Positions 20,847-30,345 of a DNA stretch of 32,907 bases are shown one piece after another. Made by a program: the position numbers and the translations under genes. The stretch lies in the NCBI GenBank assembly GCA_003427395.1, contig BFEA01000037.1, forward strand, positions 475,818 through 508,724. Reading direction: 5' to 3'. A model generated the notes under the pieces. It was not told where the DNA came from, did not search any database, and worked only from the letters and a program-made list of their open reading frames with translations. Source of the DNA: Chara braunii. Taxonomy: Eukaryota > Streptophyta > Charophyceae > Charales > Characeae. Within the stretch, counting starts at the first letter, position 1. The number at the start of each line of letters is the position of its first letter.

Positions 20847-21210
20847 CGTCCCAAGCAGGACGACGCGATCAGCAAGTCCTCTCAAGACTTAGACAGCCGG
20901 TTGTGCAGCCCACAACTTGGTTATTGGGCCAACCATGCCACACTGACAGCCTGCCGGTTTGTACCGGTCCTTGGGAGGGTTGGTCCTCCGGGATGTGTCA
21001 GTCGTCAGACATGGACAGCAGCCCTACTCAGCTCGAGTGGGTTTGGTCAATGCAGCTCTATGACTACATACACGGAGTTCCTATCACCTAGTCAAAAGAG
21101 ACTCAATGCAGAAAGAAGAGAGAGACAGACTGAGCAAGTACCATGGGCTGAGTGCACATCCATAGGGCGAGGGGATAGGTTGAAGGCTTGGTGAAATTAT
21201 ACCAACTCCA

Positions 21211-21327
21211 GCTTGGTCAACTTTGATCAATGCCGCCGATCAACACTACGGTCAACGCTAGTAATCACCTCGATCAACGTTGGTCAACGTTTTGGTCAAC
21301 GCTGGTCAACGCCTCAGTCAACTTCAC
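21211..21327 (-). promoter_or_regulatory. Cluster of W-box-like TTGAC motifs
   Basis: On the minus strand GTTGACC, GTTGACT or GTTGATC occurs about nine times in 117 bases, at roughly 10-20 base spacing. TTGAC is the core of the plant WRKY-factor binding site. The sequence is seen directly; regulatory function is inference, and simple tandem spread of a short repeat would give the same pattern. Confidence 0.4.
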
Positions 21328-21567
21328 TATGCTCAGCTATGGCTGCCGAATTCTTCTCCTACACCAACCTTCACCTTCTTCCTTCTCTCTCCGCTTCTTT
21401 CTCTCTTCTTTTCACCCCGGTTATCGCTTCTTTCACCTTCCTCCACCCTCCTTCCTCCTCGGCCTTTCTCTCACTTCTAGTCTCCCCTTCGTCTTCTTTT
21501 CCGAGTCCGAGCGTCGCGGCTATGGCCGCCACTTTCCTCCTTGAACCGCACAACCAATCGTGTATCA

Positions 21568-21693
<126 letters not shown>

Positions 21694-21789
21694 CTTCTTC
21701 CTCGTCCTTGTCTGTGCAAGTACACAGCAGCTATGGCGGCTCCTTCTCCCTTTTGACGACGACGATGGAGGCTGGAACCGTGGGAACCA

Positions 21790-21801
21790 GCTCTGATACC
21801 A
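21790..21801 (-). other. Primer-binding site for initiator tRNA-Met
   Basis: The minus strand reads TGGTATCAGAGC, the standard 12-base complement to the 3' end of plant initiator tRNA-Met, followed by TGGTTC. It lies one base from the LTR end, where reverse transcription would be primed. It fixes both the orientation of the element and the LTR boundary at 21803. Confidence 0.85.
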
Positions 21802-21802
21802 A

Positions 21803-22169
21803 TGCAATCAGACTCGTCTTCTTCCTTAGTCAACATGCATGAAAACAGATGGCAATCACACTGGCAACAAGCGCCCACACAAAGCTCAGAGATTTTGTGG
21901 CCAAGAACACAGCTCAAATTCAACTTGCTTCAATGGCTATGGCGCCTATGTGCCCTCACAACACACTTCCATGTTGTATCCTCAACAATTGTTCACACGC
22001 ACGCTACCCTGGATCTCCATGGATGTCCCACACACGCACACAACTCATTGCACACTCATACACAAACACGATGTACCCTATCTCTAACGTGTAGCAGCTA
22101 TGGCTGCATTCTACCTACCACTAACTAGCGGCTTTAGCCGCTTCCTCTCCCTCTCGGCCCACTTCTTCT
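21803..22169 (-). repeat. 5' LTR remnant, truncated
   Basis: Collinear with 14755-15122 from TGCAATCAGAC to GCCCACTTCTT. Beyond 22169 the similarity stops abruptly, next to a local duplication of CTCCCTCTCG. The U3 part, including the TATA box kept in the other LTR, is absent, so this LTR could not drive transcription. Confidence 0.85.
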
Positions 22170-24200
22170 CCCTCTCGATGGGATCAAGCATGAGAGATAG
22201 TAATCGAAGATTGTCAGGCGTTGTGGATCACACAGATGCATCGTACTCAAATCCTGAGCAACGATTCTTCCGTTACAGGATGTAGGAGTGTCGTGTGAAT
22301 GCCTACCGACCATCCATAGCAATTCGACAATGTATCTCCCCGTAAATTGAAGAAAGATTCACTGGAATTTGTTCAACCTATAGGCGGAGCAGGCCCCCCC
22401 CTTATCTTTTCTGCTTACATGGCTGAAAGGACAGTCTACATTTTCGTGATTAGCTACGTTTGGCGCTTGTTGTGATCTTGGCGCTTCCTCCCTAGAAGTT
22501 TACACGGTCGATTGTTTGCACCCGCTAAAAGGATCGGCTCGTTTCGTGCCCACTTGCATCCGTTCGCATACAGTCGCAACTGTGTATAACAACGCGACTC
22601 GCCATAGTGACCGCTTCTGTTTTGTCTTATATCCGTGGCCTTCCCCTTCCCGATCGCCAGTTTGTTCCCGATGGTTCACAACGACCTTCCATAGTAGGCA
22701 ATCACATAAGCATATGAGGATCCCCGACGCTGTGGTCGAATTTAGCAGTGCAACACAAATTCGCCCTTTGTTTATAATCGGATGTATTCAAGAGAGTTCG
22801 AATAGCTCGAGAAGGTACTGCGATTTCAACCACTGCGGTGATGAAGGAGTTGGGACGATGAGGACTGAGATGAGAATGGGGCAAAATCATGGGAACCTGG
22901 CCTGGGCCATGGCCAGGTATAGTAAGTAAAGAAAGAAAATGGAGAGGATTGTTTACGTCTAGGGATCTAATCGGGAATATGATCAAGTGTATGTACCGAA
23001 TGGGAACAAGTAGAATGAGTTCGGCTCATTCGGCCTATTAACTGGAGGGGAACAGTGTCTGCGACACTGCTACCTGAGAGCTTGAATGGACTGTAGACTG
23101 GAGGTGATCATTGCGCTCTATTGTGGTCGGTTTAGCTTGGCACTACGTGTCTGTTGCCTACGGTCGTTGTACCCCTGCGGGTGGTTATGCACAATTGACT
23201 TACGGCTGCAAATACCGTCCCTTGTTGTGCATGGAGCAGTCACTAGAGTTCCTGCACATTGTTGGCGCAGGCAATTGCTATGGGCATGGCTTTACTCGGA
23301 ATTAATGTGCCCTACTAGCATACAACCACAACGGTACGCTGTATTTGGACACAGCTTTCTAGGCCGTGTGGTTGCAGTTCCAGTTTGAGTTAGTTCGGCA
23401 CAACCTAGAGGAGAGCGAAGACGTTGCAAGACTTACTTGCTGAGTGATTTGTTATTCACTGTTGATCGGAGGGTTGGAGGGGCCTCGAAACTGCAGAGCT
23501 TCGTAGTGGCCATGCATTGATGCTTCGTTGGGGTGGAGCGAGAAGTCAGTTGAAGTGAGTTCAGGAGGGAAGGGTGTGTTTATTTGGGCTACGATTGCGT
23601 CTTGAGTTGTGATTAGGGTGTTTTCAACCACGACTACTGCGGGGGGGCGGAGTTCATTAAGAGGGACCTTTACTAGCAAGAACTATAGTTAGGGGTTATA
23701 CTGGGTTAATAGAAGGAACGCAAAGATTACCTTTCAGTTCCCTGCCTCCAGAACTCCTGAGTTTTGGCAGAGCTCCTGCAATCGGTGGGCTGACTCCCCA
23801 CAGAGTCTTGCTGGGGTCCTATGGGTTGCAATCCCGCCTACCGGCTTCCTCTCAGAACCAATAGACTAGACTTAGAGTAAGAAAGGCAGAATGAAGGGGT
23901 TTCAGACGCTCGAGATACAGGAGAGGGACAAACTCAACTCTCAGGAGAGGGCCTTGTAATCTTCAGTCTCCTGAGGGCCCCGCAATGGTGGCCAAAGTCG
24001 CAGCCACTTGGTCAGCCAGAGTCAAATAGCATGTTGTATATTGTCTGTCTACTTTCAATTTGACTTCAGGACATAAACCAGACTTAAGTAAAGGAGTGCA
24101 TGTGTAATGTCACTTTCAGTTTTATTGTCTGACTGAAAGCAGATTGTGGGATTGCATTTGGGGGAAGGATGGGAGAAAGGTCGTATTGCTTGTGTTTGAC
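22170..24200. other. Unassigned sequence right of the retrotransposon
   Basis: About 2 kb of mixed-composition DNA. Open frames at 22516-22929 (+), 22702-22986 (-) and 23086-23388 (+) overlap or lack recognisable features, and I do not call them. A G/C palindromic phrase GGCCTGGGCCATGGCCAGG lies near 22900. No splice-bounded exon was recognised. Confidence 0.35.
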
Positions 24201-24220
24201 TGGGTCAACAAAAGGCTGGG

Positions 24221-24942
24221 AGAGTCTCCATAAGATTGGAGGGTCAAGTGCTATGTTTATTTTCAATTGTCTAAAGGACCAGACACGTTCCCATAAGATT
24301 GGGTGGTCTGGTTGCTCTGACTTTTGAGGGCTGATTGTGATTGACTTTTCAGGGACCAAGCATGTTCCATAAGTTTGGGTGGCTTGGTCGCCATGTTTTC
24401 CTTTGGGTTTCTTTTAGTTTCTTTTGGTTCTGAACGAGGAGGTATGAGCATGTTACATAAGTTTAGGTGGCTCAGCCTCTTCCTGCTTTGGCTTTAAGAG
24501 AAAGAACCAAGTTGAGGATCAGACATGTTCCATAAGTTCAGGTGGTCTTGGTCCAATGCCACACACATGCTGGAACAAGAAGGTTATAACTTGGTTATAC
24601 TTTACTATTATTTTATATATCAACAGGCTAGTCAGACAGGGTTCCATAAGTTTGGGTGGTCTCACTATAGTTTATCACAAGTTGAAGAGATTATTAATTA
24701 ACAGTAAATTTGTGGTACGAAGGCGCAGACTAGATCTTCAGTTAAAAATGATCGGTTCAGTTATATACTACCTCAAAAGACTAACTGAAGATAATTATAT
24801 AAAACTTGGATGCTTAAACAGTTCAGGGCGACTGGGGTGGCCTAGTCATGTGCCCAAAGAAGAGAAAAGTTGTTGTGCCCCGTGTTTGTGTATACTCAAT
24901 GGTCGAGCTAAACATGTTCCATAAGTTTGGGTGGTCTAGCTT
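24221..24942 (+). repeat. Array of hairpins with a conserved loop and covarying stems
   Basis: The phrase GTTCCATAAGTTTGGGTG or a close variant occurs seven times (near 24224, 24287, 24364, 24452, 24527, 24641, 24916). In the last six the flanks are reverse complements of each other but differ between copies: ACCAGAC/GTCTGGT, GACCAAGC/GCTTGGTC, TGAGC/GCTCA plus GAGG/CCTC, GGATC-AGAC/GTCT-T-GGTCC, TAGT-c-AGAC/GTCT-c-ACTA and AGCTA-a-AC/GT-c-TAGCT. Loop length stays 20-21 bases. The first copy keeps only the core. Compensated stem changes argue for a folded single-stranded molecule. No known family was recognised; the plus strand is chosen because the G-rich loop reads on it. Confidence 0.7.
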
Positions 24943-25230
24943 TTTGCCTTATGTAAGTTGGGTATAAAGGGATAAATCATTGAAAGACTATGAACTATTG
25001 TTTGATGAGGTTAACTTTGGGCTGGTGAGAGTACTTACCTTTGTGGTTTAGCCTGCATATGACTGAGTGAGACTACTACTTAGTCTGAGTTTCAGTTTGA
25101 CAGGTAGTTGCCTTAGATGTTCGCCACGTGCTAGTGCAATAGGAGGTAGTTTCAATTCCTGTATTTTCTGAGCTAAGTTTTTTTTACTTCGGTCAATTTT
25201 TGCATTCTCTGGGATATTTTATTATACTTG

Positions 25231-25757
25231 GTCTTGTATAAATCTTGGTAAGTCACTTTCCCTACGGGAAGCGCTGCCGAAATTTCTGCAAAACCAAGGA
25301 GTTAGTCAAATTTTGGCTTTCAAAAGTTCAGTTTGTCTAAATTATATACATGGCTTAGTAAAAATTTGAGGAGTCTCCCTTTCTAAAGGGATTGCTGCTC
25401 AATTTTTTGTTAATTCAAGGAGTTAAACAAAATTGAACTTTGGGAAGTCAAAGTTATTGAACTTAGCTTTGTATAAATCTTGGAATAGCACTTTCTCTAC
25501 GGGAAGCGCTGCCGAAATTTCTACAAATCTAAGAGTTTAGTTGAACTTTGTTTTAAAGTCGAACTCAAGTCCGATTTTTGAGTTCCTATCCGACTTAGTA
25601 TAAATCTGGAAAGTCTACCTTTCTAAAAAAGATGCTGCCCAAATTTTTACTAATTCAAGGAGTTGGACAAAAGTTTGGTTTTTGTTTTCATATTTAAGTT
25701 ATTACAAATTATGAGAAGTCACTTTGCCGACGGAAAGCGTTGCCACAATTTTCTTAG
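25231..25757 (+). repeat. Alternating A/B higher-order tandem repeat with small hairpins
   Basis: Five units start near 25236, 25355, 25466, 25594 and 25700. A units (1, 3, 5) share TAAATCTTGG, a CACTTTNCC...ACGG hairpin and GCGCTGCCGAAATTTCT or variants. B units (2, 4) share GGAGTCT or GAAAGTCT, CTTTCTAAA, GATGCTGC or GATTGCTGC and TAATTCAAGGAGTT. A hairpins: TTCCC-TAC-GGGAA (25258-25270), TTCTC-TAC-GGGAA (25493-25505) and CTTTgCC-GAC-GGAAAG (25722-25737). The first B hairpin is CCCTTT-CT-AAAGGG (25377-25390); it is eroded in the second B unit. Unit length is ~105-130 bases. Confidence 0.7.
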
Positions 25758-25759
25758 TT

Positions 25760-26560
25760 TAGAGGAGTCAGCTTATATTTTGCCAGGTGGCAGGGAGATG
25801 CTGCCATAGGTCTGCCTTGCGTTGGGCACCGGCTTAGAGGCAGATCTAGGCTTAGCTTGTAGAAAGGTCTTGGGTGAGAATATGTTATGGAGCTGTATTC
25901 TCCATACACTTATGAATTTAGCTTGGGGATTGATCTTTCTTGTGTTACATGTCTCATTGATCGCTTGATTCATGATTTGGGTTAGATTCAACTTGATCCT
26001 ACAAGGATCATCTTCTGTTATCACTGATAACAGGTCGGTTGTCGATTTGTCGGTCTACGACTCGACTCCAATGCATCCTCAAATACTCAACCTAAAAGGT
26101 TTTAGCCCTTGTGATTTTTATTGCTTTATTAAAGGTTTTCACCCCGACTTTTATTGAATGGTCATTTGACAAAGGTATCGAGTATTTAATTATGGGAGTT
26201 TGAACACAAGTTGGGGCTTGCATGGCTAAAGCGAGTGGTATGAGTACAGACAATGGTTGAAGTTGACTCCGTGTAGTGTGTGGACTTTTGGTTGACTCTT
26301 TGATGTGATTGCAAATATATTCTGTGGTTCCGAGTTTAGATTTGACTGCCTGCGATTAGATACATATATATGACTATGAGGAATCCCATTGTGATTGTGA
26401 GAAGTGTTCGTCACATACCTATGCCCCACTTTATATGCAAATATACATGTATATACCTATGTTGGGTGTTTGTGTGGTCTGAGGGGCCTAAGCTTAAGGG
26501 CTTAATTGGGGTCGAGGCTGAGAAAGGAAGGGAAGTTTCCTCCCTTTACTGATTGTTTGT
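25760..26560. other. Unassigned AT-rich sequence
   Basis: No gene was recognised. Small open frames on both strands overlap each other. A good 3' splice-like pyrimidine tract with TTTTTTACAG ends near 26569, just before the open frame called next. Confidence 0.35.
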
Positions 26561-26584
26561 TTTTTACAGATTTCTTAGTCGGAC

Positions 26585-26842
26585 GTTGGTCCTGGGCCTG
26601 GATTCGAGGTCCCTGTCCAGGACATCCCAAGTCTTAGATTCTACATGGAACGGATCACCCCCCCCGCAGAGCCTATTTGCACTGCCTACCGGGACACTCG
26701 ACCTAACGGTCGGAGCTCCCGCGGAGGCCACACGATTGTTCCTTCATCCGTGCAATATCGTGAAGGGGCAAACCTTCACAATACTTCGAGTCTGACACTT
26801 GAGTGTCATAGGCGGTACTCGGATCCACGAGGGACCGCTTAA
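26585..26842 (+). CDS. Candidate exon of unknown function
   Basis: About 85 codons are open from TAG near 26576 to TAA at 26840-26842. The translation includes PGFEVPVQDIPSLRFYMER and SVQYREGANLHNTSSL, with mixed composition. A strong acceptor-like tract (GTTTGTTTTTTACAG, then TTTCTTAG) precedes it. A second frame, entered from the first AG, is also open for about 75 codons (containing LTVGAPAEATRLFLHPCN), so the correct frame is uncertain. The block begins a CpG-rich patch that extends to about 27540. No family was recognised, and no partner exon was found. Confidence 0.25.
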   Translation, partial: VGPGPGFEVPVQDIPSLRFYMERITPPAEPICTAYRDTRPNGRSSRGGHTIVPSSVQYREGANLHNTSSLTLECHRRYSDPRGTA

Positions 26843-27542
26843 TTATGGGCACTACATAGTACGCCATCATTGCGACTGCTTGCGTATTCATGCATTGCTA
26901 ATCGATAGGGGAAGGCTCTGTGTCCGCGCGGCTTTATAATAAGTCTCGCGCGCGTCGCCTAACAGATTTTCGCATCAGAAAGTTATGGGATGAGTACTAA
27001 GGGACTAGGATTGTGTGAGTTGTTTTGTTTGTGTCGGTTTTTTTTTTTTGTGTGTGTGTGTTTTAATTTAAAGTCTTCAAAGTAGTGTACGCTTGGTGTA
27101 TTGGATACGTCCTAGTCGACCACCGACGGGTCGCGCCTAGGACCTCAGCCCCCCAAGGCGTCGGTTCGCGTGCGGGTCTAATAGAGGCGTAAACCGAGCG
27201 TACCCCCTATGCTACAGCATACGAGAAACGCCCTCGGCTGGTCCACCTCTGCGATTGGAGCTGATTAGCTTTCGTACTATGGACTGGTAGCTCAGCGAGG
27301 ATACGCCCTCCGAAGGGAGGTGACAACTCCCGTAAGGTGGACGTAAATCGTGCCTCGCGTAGGCCCTATCCTGGCGGAGGTATGGCTGACGCACTCGGCC
27401 AAAGCGGCTTGCGGAAGCTCCATATGTATTCACGACGAGGATCAGACCGACTCCTGTGTGACGCGGCCGGGAGGGTCCCGCCCCGTCTTGTGCGGTGCCA
27501 GACCAATGCACTCGACAGCACCACTCTTGCTAGGGCTGCTCC
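26843..27542. other. CpG-rich patch without a recognised gene
   Basis: CG dinucleotides are clearly denser here than in the neighbouring DNA (for example CGCGCGCGTCGCC near 26951 and GACGCGGCCGGGAGGGTCCCG near 27461). Small inverted repeats include TATGCT-ACA-GCATA near 27208. The minus-strand frame at 27212-27511 is not recognised. It could be a CpG island, a promoter or a younger insertion. Confidence 0.35.
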
Positions 27543-28165
27543 AGCCAGCGCTCCAACCAATGTGTCGCCAAACTTGCACACCGACAATGAGGTTGGGCTC
27601 TTCGCCCAGCCTGAAGATATAGTGGCCTGCTTGCCTCTTGGGCGGTGAGTTCCAGGCCGCTCGGCCTTCCCAGCAACCGGTACCTCCTCCATTTCAAACT
27701 GAAACATCATTGCAAACTCTGATATTGCCCTTACCGGCCCTAGACTCAGACTGGTTGGACTGGTACCCGCCTAGACCTAGCCTCCAACGACTAAGCCTCT
27801 CAAAATGCCACTTTTGTCTTCTTCTGCTCGGCCTCCAGTACCCGCACATCTACCTCTTCAGGGTGCGGTACCAGCCTACCTGCTACTTGAGTGCTTTTCC
27901 CCCACTGCAATCCTCAATGTCACGCCCACAGGTAAGTACCTGCCCTGACGGCCCAACGAACGAACAAATGCCCTTGCAGGTCACACATACACTCAAGCCA
28001 ACCACCACTCAAACAGACATGCAGTCCAGCAAGCGTGCACACACACAGACATGCAGAACTTAGTAGCAAGCGGAAAACTCAGCAAGGCATTCAGTCTGAG
28101 AGCAAAACTCAAAAATCAACTGTGTGTCTCAGTCCGTGTTTGGTCGGGTGATCACATAGCTCCAT
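27543..28165. repeat. Dispersed repeat family, copy B (LTR-like)
   Basis: Partner of copy A at 10815-11385, in the same orientation 16.7 kb away. It keeps about 120 bases (27899-28018) that copy A has replaced by an inverted duplication. That segment includes CAGGTAAGTACCTGCCC and GAACAAATGCC, phrases resembling 15525-15575 next to the gypsy 3' LTR. The pair is unlikely to be the two LTRs of one element because the DUF212 exon and a complete gypsy element lie between them. Confidence 0.65.
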
Positions 28166-28496
28166 TCCCACCACTTTGTGGAACGAGGAGCAGCATGGTG
28201 TGGCGGGAAGAATCAAAGATCAGCGAGGGAAGACAGCAACCATCGCCTCGATGATCGTACAAATTACGTTCGTTCATTTCCCGCCATTTAGTGGAAGCAA
28301 AGTTCGTCATCAGATTCGCTCATTTACTGCCATTTAGTGCAACGAGGAGGCAGAGGGCATGGCGGGAAGGAACAAAGAGTGGGAATGATGCCAACACACA
28401 TCCATCGACTAGATGTGACCTTACAGATTGGTTGGCTGGTGCAAGTCCATCCGGCCTTGGGCAAACAGGACATCCGGATCACCCAGTCCGTTGACG

Positions 28497-28623
28497 TATC
28501 CTATTTTAGCTATTACAATGTCTATTACTATGTTTTAATTGGCAGGAATACCTCCATTAGCAGGATTTTGCAGCAGACTTTTCTCTTTTTGCTGCTCTAG
28601 GGTCTTACCGTCTAGCTGCTGGT
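28497..28623 (+). pseudogene. nad2: Nuclear copy of a mitochondrial nad2 fragment (NUMT)
   Basis: The plus strand reads YPILAITMSITMF, a stop, then LAGIPPLAGFCSRLFSF. After a one-base shift it continues AALGSYRLAAG. This matches the conserved late segment of plant NADH dehydrogenase subunit 2, whose usual form has an uninterrupted F-S/M-x-AGIPPLAGFCSKFYLFFAALG. The Cys-Ser after GF distinguishes it from plastid ndhB. The TAA at 28536-28538 and the extra base at 28590 break the frame, as expected for a non-functional organelle-to-nucleus insertion. Nothing mitochondrial was recognised outside about 130 bases. In the mitochondrion the protein is a membrane subunit of complex I. Confidence 0.75.
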
Positions 28624-28882
28624 ACTCCACATCTTCACCCACACACAACGCACCGTCATCGCGACTGTACCACACCACAAAAGATTGCTCGCATACATTC
28701 CCTTTCGGGGTGCGTTATGTTAGAAAGAAAGGGTCGGGAAGGTTCACCAAAAGGACTAGGTAGCAAAAATACCTCGCAAGAGCTCCGGGAGCCCATGGGT
28801 ACCATCCTTGAACGTATGCGGTCTGGTGCATGATCTGTGACTGATGTCTGGGTATGTCCGACAGGTGTCAGAAGGCACTCAC

Positions 28883-28912
28883 CTATTACCAGGGATTTGT
28901 GCCGAATTTATC
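28883..28912 (-). CDS. Possible 30-base microexon or terminal exon
   Basis: On the minus strand a pyrimidine tract and TTTTGCAG precede 30 bases that end in AATAG|GTGAGT, an ideal donor. Joined in phase 0 to the candidate exon at 29041, it would read DKFGTNPW and then stop. As a spliced microexon in another phase it would read INSAQIPGN. The splice signals are good but the coding evidence is thin. Confidence 0.2.
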
Positions 28913-29040
28913 CTGCAAAAGGCAGTACTCGCCCTTCTAAAGAAGATCAATCTACAAAAGAATATTAACGTGGCTGGTACATTTTAATACCGTAATTGGA
29001 AAAAAAGAAAAGGACAGAGAGAGAGAGAGCGGCATCTTAC

Positions 29041-29240
29041 AGAAATATCTCCACCAAAATTTGCCATCATTGCAACCACACCTCTATCAGAATGCACCAT
29101 CCGAACCATCATACAAAGCATTTTATTAGATGGAGGATATTCTGAAGTTTCGGGTTTTCCGGGAACCTTTTTTACTTCAAAGACATCCTCGAAAGAGTGG
29201 CAACTACCAAAAGAATCCCCCCCAGATTCTTATTTCATTC
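29041..29240 (-). CDS. Candidate exon, unknown product
   Basis: The minus frame is open for about 67 codons after a TAA at about 29242 and ends at a plausible donor, TTTCT|GTAAGA, after 29041. A possible acceptor (TTTTGGTAG) lies at about 29202. The translation includes SFEDVFEVKKVPGKPETSEY and ends HSDRGVVAMMANFGGDIS, compositionally normal. Its phase-0 end matches the phase-0 start of the DUF212 exon at 13619 on the same strand. It could therefore be an upstream exon across a 15-kb intron, but also an unrelated gene. The plus strand is open here too (containing PPKFAIIATTPLSECTIRTI), so the strand is uncertain. Confidence 0.3.
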
Positions 29241-29458
29241 CCCCCAAATTCTTATTTCATTTATCATTTTTTGTTAACTGCTATGTCAGGGAAAGAAAAA
29301 CGAAAGAAAAAGGACTTTACTCAATAATAATTAAAAAAATAACGGAGTGAACTAGTCGTGATGACGACGAGGAATGCCTGCCCGATATTAGGCTGATGTC
29401 CAACAAAGACTAAATCACGATTCGGTGACATCCAAAAAGATAACGATGTCAAACAAGA

Positions 29459-29845
29459 CGATGACAGCGATGCTGATGGTGATATTGAGGAAGATAATGA
29501 TTGTGATTTTCATGACGACTGTGATGGTGACGATGATTTTTCTGAGTACAGTGTGATGGTGATGCTGATGGATGGCTATGGTGACGATGATGATTCCTTT
29601 GAGTACGATGAGATGGTGATGGTGATGGTGATGGTGATGGATGGTGATTGTGGTTTGGACGGTGTGACGCTGATGGTGATGGTGATGGATGGTGATTGTG
29701 ATTTTGAGAAAGACGGTGATGGTGACGGTGATCCTCCTGAATACGGTGATCCTCCTAAGTACGGTGGTGGATGGTGATCATGATTTTGGGGAACATGGCG
29801 GCGATGGTGACGGTGATTCCTCTTCTGAGTACAGTGTGATATTTT
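29459..29845 (+). repeat. GATGGT-type satellite
   Basis: A hexamer-based repeat (GATGGT, GATGAT, GACGGT) carries longer-period phrases such as GAGTACAGTGTGATGGTGAT or near matches (29545, 29825, and 31193 beyond the next two repeat blocks). Translations are Asp-Gly or Met-Val strings and are not treated as genes. Confidence 0.85.
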
Positions 29846-29969
29846 TTTTTCACCTTTTAAAAGGCCGCTGATTCCTTTTAAAAGGTTGTTTTTTTTTCAC
29901 TTTTAAAAGGTTGTGAGGGGTGTCAGCGACAGTGGAGGGCGAAGACGTCAGGCTGGATGCACCTTGTTC

Positions 29970-30345
29970 ATCCCACCATGTCAACACAGTGGACCCACCC
30001 ACAGACAGGGAATGCTTCCTTGCCCAACAGGAGGTTGGACGCGCCGTGTTCAGCCCACCATGTCGGCACAGTGGACCCGCGCACAGACAGGGAGCACCCG
30101 AGGACCACCATGTGGGCACAGTGGTTCAGCCCACCATGTCAGCACAGTGTACCCACCAACAGACAGGACCACCATGTCCGCACAGTGGACCCACCAACAG
30201 ACAAGGACCGCTCAAGGACAGGACACAACCTTGACCACACCACACCAGGGTACCCGGGTAGTGGTTCAGCCTACCATGTCGGCACAGTGGACCCACCCAC
30301 AGACAGGGAAGGCTCAAGGACAAGACACTCAACCTCGACCACCCG
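29970..30345 (+). repeat. Minisatellite with ~38-bp core
   Basis: Six copies of CACCATGTCGGCACAGTGG, mostly followed by ACCCACCMACAGACAGG, lie near 29974, 30056, 30108, 30132, 30170 and 30272, separated by 0-60 bases of variable spacer. All three plus frames are open for long stretches across it, which is a property of the repeat and not a sign of a gene. Confidence 0.85.

Noticed and set aside
24221-24942. CRISPR array
   Set aside because: The spacing is irregular (roughly 60-275 bases), the conserved part is a hairpin loop and not a full repeat, and the genome appears eukaryotic.
29553-29777. Asp/Met/Val-rich frame
   Set aside because: It is a direct translation of the GATGGT repeat; all frames look equally repetitive.
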